64,000 nucleotides of DNA, from NCBI GenBank assembly GCA_942486035.1, contig CALNXK010000020.1, forward strand, positions 4,377,501 to 4,441,500, read 5' to 3'. The translations under genes and the position numbers were made by a program. Position 1 is the stretch's first letter. Each line of letters opens with the position of its first letter. A model generated the notes under the pieces. It saw only the letters and a program-made list of their open reading frames with translations, ran no database searches and was not told where the DNA came from. Positions 1 through 8,700 of the stretch are shown one piece after another. The stretch is from Porites lobata (Eukaryota > Cnidaria > Anthozoa > Scleractinia > Poritidae).

Positions 1-1000
1 AGTTAGCCTTATGCACACTTTGATTGTTTTCACAACTAAAGCAACTCAACCTCTTCCTCAGGTCTTCTCGGTTTACGGTGCATTAACCTGAACGAAGGCT
101 GCACTTTTGACGTCATCGGTTCATTAATCGCAATAGTCTTCCAAATTTGGTCATCATTAGCCGGTTATATTGACTTTTAGCCAATCAGAATCGGGGAAAT
201 ATTATGAATGAATAATAAAATCAATTAATTTATTACATAATGGTTAGATCAGGGAGAACTAGAAACGAAGAAATTTAGGATGACAGGTGCTATAATTGTA
301 CGAAAATACTGCAGTACAAACCCGTTTGGCTGCATTGTGCCATTCTTAAGTTAGACAGCGACTTTTGCACCCTATCTTTCTAGTTGTTTATGTCCGTTCC
401 TCTCTTGTGGGCATATACTTCTGCTAAGCAAACACACTGAAATCTGCAAAGCTGATTGTACTAAGTTATGTATATATATAAACCAACCTTCACTGTGTTA
501 CTCTAAACGTTTCAGATTTTTGTTGGAAGTCTTGCTGGAACCATCTGCAAAAACGTGATTTTGCCGATATGAATTGCGAAACACTTTTGAGGCAGGCCTC
601 ATGAGTTGTTTGAGGAAACCATGTTGAGAGCTGAGCAATTTTTGAATTGGCCATTTGGTTGTTTCCCTGATTTCTTAATAATGAGACACTCTTGAAATCT
701 TACCGATCGAAAGATAGGACCCCTTATATGCGTAGCAAAACTCGATAGTCATACCCTTTTGAGTCAGTCAAGCTGAGCTGAGCTGAGCTGAGCTCCAGTG
801 AAATTAACTATTTCCCGTTTTTCCCCAGTTCCCCCTCGACTGACCATTTTATTTCTTGTTCTCTTCACTCGATCTGTAGGCTCGCGCTATCATCCTGAAA
901 AGCTGCGTATGCCCGCAGTTTTCATTAATGCAGACTGATGGCATTCGATAACAAATTTCTAAAAAAAGGACAAGAAATTAACTGTAGGTATGTAACAGGT
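1..1000. other. Non-coding stretch, 3' of the first gene
   Basis: I see no supported gene here. The only structured feature is a short (AGCTG)n tract at 771-794. The sequence is AT-rich intergenic DNA downstream of the minus-strand gene that ends at 1171. Confidence 0.5.
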
Positions 1001-1006
1001 TTTATT
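1001..1006 (-). promoter_or_regulatory. Candidate polyadenylation signal AATAAA
   Basis: TTTATT on the plus strand reads AATAAA on the minus strand, about 165 bases past the stop codon at 1171 of the minus-strand secreted-protein gene. I found no closer copy. Position and orientation fit; use is inferred. Confidence 0.45.
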
Positions 1007-1170
1007 TGTGGTAAATCACTCTAGGAGAAAGAGTGCGATTCGGAATACAACTTTTCTGTTCAACCTCTTTTAATGCTTCGGTTAACATAAATACATTTTG
1101 CTTTTTTTATCTAATAGCAATTTTTCATCAAGCCGTGCAGTGTAGCTTTCCAATTCATTTCCTCATTTGC

Positions 1171-1391
1171 TTATACAGGACAAACAAAATTACCACCTAT
1201 TCGATTTGTCAATGGATCTGCAACCATGAAACGTTGAAACACATAAAGGCCAAGAGCACAATTCCTTGGATCTACGATGGGAGCATTTGCGTTATCTAGC
1301 TGTGAGACCTGTGTCTCGCCAGGTTTGTGCGACCACTGTCCGTTGTTATCCAGTCGATACCAGTGGAAATCACCCGTACGTGCCGCTGTAT
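1171..1391 (-). CDS. Exon 3 (C-terminal) of the secreted protein gene
   Basis: The acceptor reads TTCCTAG then ATACAGCGG. The first two bases complete an Asp codon begun by the last G of exon 2. It encodes residues 250-321, including HWYRLDNNGQWSHKPG, then VADPLTNRIGG, and ends at TAA (1173-1171). The open frame runs further upstream to 1425, but that part is intron in this model. The join is supported because exon 2 stops at a GTAAGT donor right after Lys-Pro, at the point where this exon takes over. Confidence 0.75.
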
Positions 1392-3627
1392 CTAGGAATG
1401 CATAACAGCAATCTGTCAATAACAAGGTAACTTGGGCTTTTCATTCCATAACACCTAATGATAATGATGGTCATAGTGATGATCATGATGATGATAATGA
1501 TGGTGATAATGATGGTGATAATGATGGTGATAATGATGGTGATAATGATCAGGATGATAATGATGGTGATGGTGATGCTACTGCTTCTGATGATGATAAT
1601 GATGAATATTACAATAAACCCACACTGCCTGCCTCAAATGGCTTTAGCTAATTGTGAGTAGTGTGTATTTGTAATGTATTTCATTGCTTTTAATGAAGTT
1701 GTTGTTGTTGTTGCTTGGAATCATAGCCTCTATGTTTAGAAGGCCAATATCGGCATATCAAATTGAACATCACAGCGAGTCTTAGAGGACCCAAACAAAG
1801 AAAATAAATAACATGCTTTTCGATTTTTGTTATTTATGTTGTGTAAGACTCGCTGTCAAGCTGAATTTCGAAAGTGGTCTTTTGCACTATTAGTCATTAG
1901 CATTTACATTCATTCAAAATATTAATCCATTTGTGATCAGCTCAAATGCCCCGGCTAATTCTTCATAACCAGCTTGCGTTTACCAAATCTGAAAGCGATG
2001 GCGAATGCGATAAAGTAACAACAACAACAACAACAACAACAATAACAACAAATCAATAGTGCATGATAACTGAAGAAATAGGCACAGTAACCGAGAGCCC
2101 TGGGGACGACGCCTCGTTAACTGTAAGAAGTTTTGTTGACAAGACTCGTTGTTTTTATTGATGCTCTTGAATTTACAGTCGGCTGAATGTTTTTTGTCGT
2201 TTGTTTCTTTTCTTTTTTTTAAGGACTTATGCGATATATATTTTTTTTCGATGCAACTGTCATCTGCTCATGAAATACACATTGGGAAGCTTAAGATCGA
2301 CACGTTTTTGAGGCGACGGCAACTACAACCGGACGTGACGTAATGATTTGTACCACATTGCGCATGCTCTTGCTGACCACCTTGCCGTCGTGGTCCCGTC
2401 GACGACGTGAAACTGGTCTGTTTGTGTTTGCCTTGTGGCGAAACGTGAGTATTTAACTTTCATTCCAATCAGCTTTGTTGCGTTCAGCAACTAGAATTTT
2501 GCAGATGATCTTTCTTTAATTGTCCTGGTTTTCATTGAGTCACATTTGAAGCTCGATTTCCAAGCTCTGTATATATATATATATAACTTCACAGACGTTC
2601 AGGTTTCCAGACACACACTCTCAAGCTAAGCTACTCATGTATGCCAAATATGAAATCCATCATATCGTCACACAACAAACACGTTCTTTCCAATGCAAAT
2701 GCCCAAATACCGCAACCCGACACCTGCAATTGTACAAAACAGTTTGATTGCCCATTAGAAGGAAAATGCCTTCAAACTAACGTCATCTATCAAGCCACAG
2801 TTACTACTGAGACAGCAACTGAAACCTACGTTGGACTAGCCACAAACTTTAAGGAACGCTACAGGAACCACAAAACATCCTTTCGACACTCGAAAAGAAG
2901 AAATGAAACACAACTCTCCAAATATGTTTGGAACTTACAAAACGAAAAGAAACCGTTTCAGATTAAATGGAAAATTCTTAAGAAATGTAAACCCTACAGC
3001 AACATTAACAAAAAAATGTCGTCTTTACCTGAATGAAAAGTTCATAATCATCTGTAAAAAAAAACTGTGTAGCCTCAACAGAAGAAACGAATTAGCAAGT
3101 TCATGCCCCCACAAAAACCGATATGTACTTGGGAACTTTAGAGTAACGTAGCTTAAAACCCGCTTATATCACATTTTTTATAACGACAGATAATCCCTCT
3201 TATATAATGTTTTTGTTACCTAGCAACCCTTTCAACAGTTTCATATAACCTGAATGTAACGAATCTACCATAGCAACCTTTTAAATTTTCGCATTTAGTT
3301 GCCGGCCTTCCAATTCCGACAGTTCAGTCGTCAACATTGCCTGATGAGTGTGGTTCTTGCAAGCATAAGAAACAGTTCTGTAGCAATAAAAGGATGATTA
3401 CTCGTGAAACCTGAACTTCTGTGAAGTTATAGCTGATGCTCCTCAGTCAATTGAGTCGAGCGCTCTACGAAATACGTTCTACTCAAAAAACGACTATATT
3501 GTTCGTTATCATGTAATAATGGTGTGCGATGCTTGTAGCGGCCATTCACCCTGATGAAGGCCGTTTAACACGGCCGAAATATAGGTGAGAGACGAAAAAC
3601 ATATTGTTTTACTCTTCACTTGTGGTA

Positions 3628-3672
<45 letters not shown>

Positions 3673-4594
3673 ACTAACTACGAACTGGATTGTAATAGTA
3701 GTAATGTTGTCTACTTGCTGTCCTGTAAGGTTTGTCATGCGCAGTACGTTGGGTCAACAACAACAAAATTTAGGCTTAGGTTTAACAATCATAAGGCCCG
3801 TTTTAGAGCGCATTCAAGGCTTTCTTTTGAGGGTAGAAACAAGGATGATCTTTTGTATAGACATTTTTTTGGCCAGGGACACCATGGTCTTGAGGATGTC
3901 AGTATACAGTTAATTGACAGAGTGTCCGGGGAAGAATCAGCTCTCCGGGATAAAGAAGGCCAGTGGGCCTATAGGTTGAACTGTAGTCAGCCTCAGGGCT
4001 TGAAGATAAGTGACTTTTTTTACAGCCAGAATAGGTCGACTAGGTCTCGCGTCCGGTAAGAGCGCGCGCGTGTTTATCTTTCTTTGTAGCGCGTGCAAGT
4101 TTTCAAATTTGTTCATTGTCATGTTATAATGGTGTGTGATGCTTGTAACGGCCATTCACCCTGCTGAAGGCCGTTTAACACGGCCGAAATATCACAGGTG
4201 GCCCAAGCGTAATATGAGAGTTTGCATGGGAAAAATAGAGTTTGAAACTTAGATGAAATAAATGAAGTAAAAGCGATAAAAGTTCTCAATTAAGTGTAAA
4301 TATTGTTACCTGGAGTCGTTGTCTTTGCTTTTACGAAGTTTCAGTGCGATTTCAGTACTTTTACAGCATCTGACCTGACAGTGTAATAATAAGAGACAAG
4401 GTAGGACAGAATCGCTCGATCGATCTTCAAAGCTGCTCAGAATCAGCTTGAACTTTTATCGCTTTTACTTCATTTATTTCATCTAAGTTTCAAACTCTAT
4501 TTTTCCCATACAAACTCTCATATTACGCTTGGGCCACCTGTGGAAATATAGGTGAGAGACAAAAAACATATTGTTTTACTCTTCACTTGTGGTA

Positions 4595-4631
<37 letters not shown>

Positions 4632-4960
4632 AGGTTTGAACTTGAAATCCGTAAAACAGTGCTCAATACATAAAGTAGAGCGAGTATACGTATGGTTGAC
4701 GGAAGAAAACAAGTAACTACATAAGTATCCCTACAAGCCTGTTTCGTGGTTGCCCACTCATCCAGCCGCCACAGAAACAAAGCCCTCTTGCGCAACAACT
4801 GATGTAACGAACCTCGCACTGAATAAATTATGTAAATCAGTCTACTATATAAGTAATGGTAAAGTTATTCTCATTAAAATCCCCTGATGAGTGGGCAACC
4901 ACGAAACAGGCTTGTAGGGATACTTATGTAGTTACTTGTTTTCTTCCGTCAACCATACGT

Positions 4961-4993
<33 letters not shown>

Positions 4994-5752
4994 GAGTTTT
5001 GTGGTCTATGGATTGTTTACAACTCCCGTTTATTCGCCTAGAAGAAGCCGTTTCGTGAGCTCAGCGTTTCCTAACAAGAAAAATTTCACTCAAAAACGAA
5101 CTTTATTTAAGACAAACACGTTTGAAAGCAAATGTTTGCTGAAATTCTACGTTTCAAGTAAATAGGAGAAAGAATGCTACATGAAGACGACGTCTTAGCT
5201 GGAGGAACCGAATCGCCATTTTTGGCAGCACTTCATGCGAAGAACGACACAACAAACCTTTTCGGCTGTAAACTTGGCGAGTCAACAGAAAACATTAAAG
5301 CTCTTCTTTTCTTCTCAGGTATGGAAACAATTCAAACTTTTCGCGGTTCCATTTAAGTCATTACGCTGTTGTTTGCAAAGTGATAAGCTTGTGAATTGCC
5401 ATGTTTGAAAATTTTACAAAGATCTTTTTATAAACTTTCGCGTGTCTAGCTCACCTGATCTGTCAATCAAATCGTAGTTTTTAATGGTTTCTTCTCTGAT
5501 TTTGCTGAGATCACTTCGTGTGTATATACTAAAACAATTATTCTTTTCAATCTCGGTGAATAGTTGCTTTAGAAATATTTACCTCGCCACTTCGTGGCTC
5601 GGTAAATATTTAGCCGCTATTCACCTCGATTTCAAAAAATAATTGTTAAATATACACTCATTTTTAAAAAAGTTGACATTTCAGAAACATATACTAATAT
5701 ACAGACCTTTTGTTTTTTCTTTTGTTTCGCCCAAAGAAACAAGTGAAAACGA

Positions 5753-5790
<38 letters not shown>

Positions 5791-8700
5791 CATGCAAGTA
5801 TTTCCTAAATAACGAGAAACTCTTCATCCGATAAGATGTTGTCTGCATATATCAACTAAGCATTAACTCTCTCAATTCTTTTTGTGAAGCCATATTTTTC
5901 TCTTCGGTAGTGTTCTAAGGCGACTTCCTTCTAAGTTCGATGCGATCTTAATGTTCGAATTTTGGCGGGAAGCGACGTTTGCTTTAGTTCCAGGCCAGTC
6001 CGGTCGCCGTCGCCTTAAAAACGTCTCCAGCTGAAGTTCCCTAATGACGGTGTTCACTGTAATGTGGTTGTGTTTTAAGTATTAGTGAAAAGAAGTAATT
6101 GAAGTTTACTCGGTGTTTAGTTGTTTTTGTAATTGGTCTTGAACAGACTGCATGATTCGTGTAGTGTAAGGTATCGCCTATTCATGGTTCTCTTTAATTG
6201 ACTTACATGATTGAATATATAACTTAAAAAGGAACTATACAATACAAAGAGATTTTTTTAATCCTTTTTTTTAATCTTTTGTTTATTTCTTTTTTCTGGA
6301 ACTACACTTTACGTCATTGAGTAAATCAAATTATACTTAGATGTTGAAAATGCTGAGTATCTTGTTCTGTGTCATTTTGGCCAATGTACCATGAGCAGTT
6401 TTAAAGTGAAGGAGTGGGTTTTACGACGCAACAACAACAAGCTAGCGAGAAAGAACGGTCATATGAGGATACCAGAGCAAGAATGGCAGGGCAAGAATAT
6501 TTTCGTTTGGGAGGTACGGCCCGTGGATCTCAATTTTTTTGGAACATTCTATTTTTGTTTTTGTTTTCTTTTTTCACTTACCTGGTTTGACAACTAGTGC
6601 TACCAGGTGGCGCCACGCGTGAGCTGGAGCTCCAGGTACTGGTGCAGCTGCTCCTGGATGCGGGTTTAGCTGAGTCAAGCCATCACGTTGCGCAGCTGCT
6701 ATGAGATTTGCACCGGTGTGAGGATTGGCTATTAGTCCACCCCCAGCATTTCTTCTATAAATCCGTCCACTACCATATCCAGGCTGGGCAAAGGTATCGG
6801 TTGCACGGCGAGTCGCGTAGTTATAGCAGTTATTGCACCTTTGTCTCCTGTAGGCAGGTACAAGTGCATTCCATACGGCAGGTTGATAGGGGGGTGCATA
6901 ACGCTTTCCTCGTACTGGGAAAACCGGAGGTTCCTTTAAAACGAGATCTCCTGCGTTTATAGCATCCTCTATGTCATCTAGATCACCTTGCTTGAGCATT
7001 CCTTGCGGCATGGTTTTAAGTATAGCCATTTGTAGCTCAGTACTTTTTGATCCAAGGAGTAGTACCTTTCCTAAATCTAGAAGCTCATCTTCAATCAATA
7101 TTCCTCTGAAACCAAGTATAGCAGGCATCTGTGAAGGATGGCCAAGGGTTCCCGCTTTTAGGGACTCCACCAAGAGGCCCGTAAGCTCTTCATTATCTGA
7201 GACTGACCACTGCGGATTAGGTATGCCGGAAAAGAACGACACTACCACAGTAAACTTTTCTGTAATGGAACATGAAATAAGTAACAGAAAAAAACAAACG
7301 TTTAAATAACATAGGCATAATATTGGTGCTTTTATGTTCGCCTTCACAGTGGATTCTACAATGAATAGATAATACTAACGCTTTACTAAATGAGAAGACA
7401 TGGCGTGGCAAGACATGACGTGACATTGCGTTAGTGAATCAGATTAAACGTTTCGTATGTTGCATTTACATTGCCAACACTTGAGAGATCGCTCAAACCG
7501 TGTGTTGGGTATCGTGTCAATATGATTGTTATAATTGTTATGACGGTTCTGATACCTGGACTTTTCCCAACGATTCTTCTTTGACATTCCACTTAAGTGG
7601 TCATTCCAAGTTTTCACTACTAAAAACTTGGAATGTTTGAAACTTTGATTTCAGTTGTTGGCATGAAAAAGGGTGGTCAAGCAAACTAGGCTTGATTTGT
7701 TGACGGGGAACATCAGAAGCCCCTTGTCTCCGCTGTGCGACAAACGCAGGCTGCAGACGTGCAGACTGGCAGGTAAACGAGGAAAACGTTGTTGTTTATA
7801 GGAATAGGGAATCTGTTAGAGCATTCTGCAACAATGTTTACTTCGTTCACCTTGCAGTCTGTAGTCTCCGTTTGTCGCACGCCGCCTTAGCTCGAAGCGA
7901 GCGAATTCCATGAACGGAGTTTCACGGCGGATCCTAAAGGTTCTAATTACACCAATAATGTTACACTTCCCATCGGTTGTTTCAAATGTACTAGAAAGTA
8001 GAATGATCAATGTAAAATTATTTCAGAGAAAGTAAAATTTTTCATAGCAGAAATACTGATCGTTTTTACAAGACAACATGCTAACTGTAAATCTAAAAAT
8101 GCAATTTACCTAGTGACTTGCAATAAGTGCAAGGTTCAGTATGTTGGTTCTACTTCCAATGAATTCAAGGTCAGATTGCGCAACCACAAGTCGGCTTTGT
8201 CTTCAAAGAAGACCACTTGTGAGGTTGCTGTTCATTTCAACAAAGAAAAACATCTATTAGCTGTGGTCACACCACAGACTTTTTACCGAGGAAAAAGTTG
8301 ATTTTTTAAGCGAGTCCGATTTTTCCCTATAGGTAACTTACCTCGGGGAAATTTTATCGTCTGGGGCTTGGATATGTCTCGGGAACAATAGACTTTCCCT
8401 TGACAGCTACCCGAAAGCGATAGCTTAGGAAAACAAGAAATACCGAGGTTGCTAGCCAATAGACGCTCATCGGCCAAGGTCTTGATGACAGAACCGGACA
8501 TAGCTCACGCGGTGAAAGAAATTTTTGGGGCACGAATCGTCTACGTTTTCACCTGTTTCACCTTTCACGTTGAATTAGCGTAAGAAACAACAGCAAAATA
8601 AAAGAAAAGAACGTCTCTTTGATTGGCTAGATCCCTGCGCATCTTGCTTTCTTGAATTTAAGCTCCAAAAAAATTCAACTACAGTGGAACCCCGCCTTAC

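Larger units (their letters stand above)
2587..3425 (+). mobile_element. Penelope-like element fragment 1
   Basis: 5'-truncated Penelope-like retroelement. It begins beside a (TA)n tract and retains a GIY-YIG coding part, a 3' non-coding region and a hammerhead motif. The two ends are inverted repeats of about 22 bases: ACTTCACAG..GGTTTC at 2587-2608 and its complement at 3403-3424, with one mismatch. The reverse transcriptase domain is absent. It sits in intron 2 of the minus-strand gene, in antisense orientation. Confidence 0.7.
3505..4600 (+). mobile_element. Penelope-like element fragment 2 with repeated ends
   Basis: A GIY-YIG fragment lies between two copies of a roughly 125-base direct repeat (about 3505-3630 and about 4115-4192 continuing at 4543-4600). 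Each copy carries the hammerhead region and is followed by (TA)n. This is the tandem pseudo-LTR layout typical of Penelope-like elements. The downstream copy is split by a 350-base foldback insertion. Confidence 0.7.

Noticed and set aside
4154..4192. Fourth hammerhead
   Set aside because: The core has a base change at an essential A and stem I is split by an insertion; listed as degenerate only.
5174..5356. 60-codon frame with a donor-like TTCTCAG|GTATGG
   Set aside because: No recognisable protein, no partner exon, and it lies among transposon debris.
6391..6597. 68-codon plus-strand frame
   Set aside because: No domain; it overlaps the donor region of the minus-strand exon.
6708..7309. 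Plus-strand frames over the secreted gene's central exon
   Set aside because: Shadows of the minus-strand coding exon, with no domains of their own.
7260..7347. Met and hydrophobic leader before the central exon of the secreted gene
   Set aside because: A strong acceptor lies between this leader and the conserved protein, and exon 1 supplies a signal peptide in matching phase.
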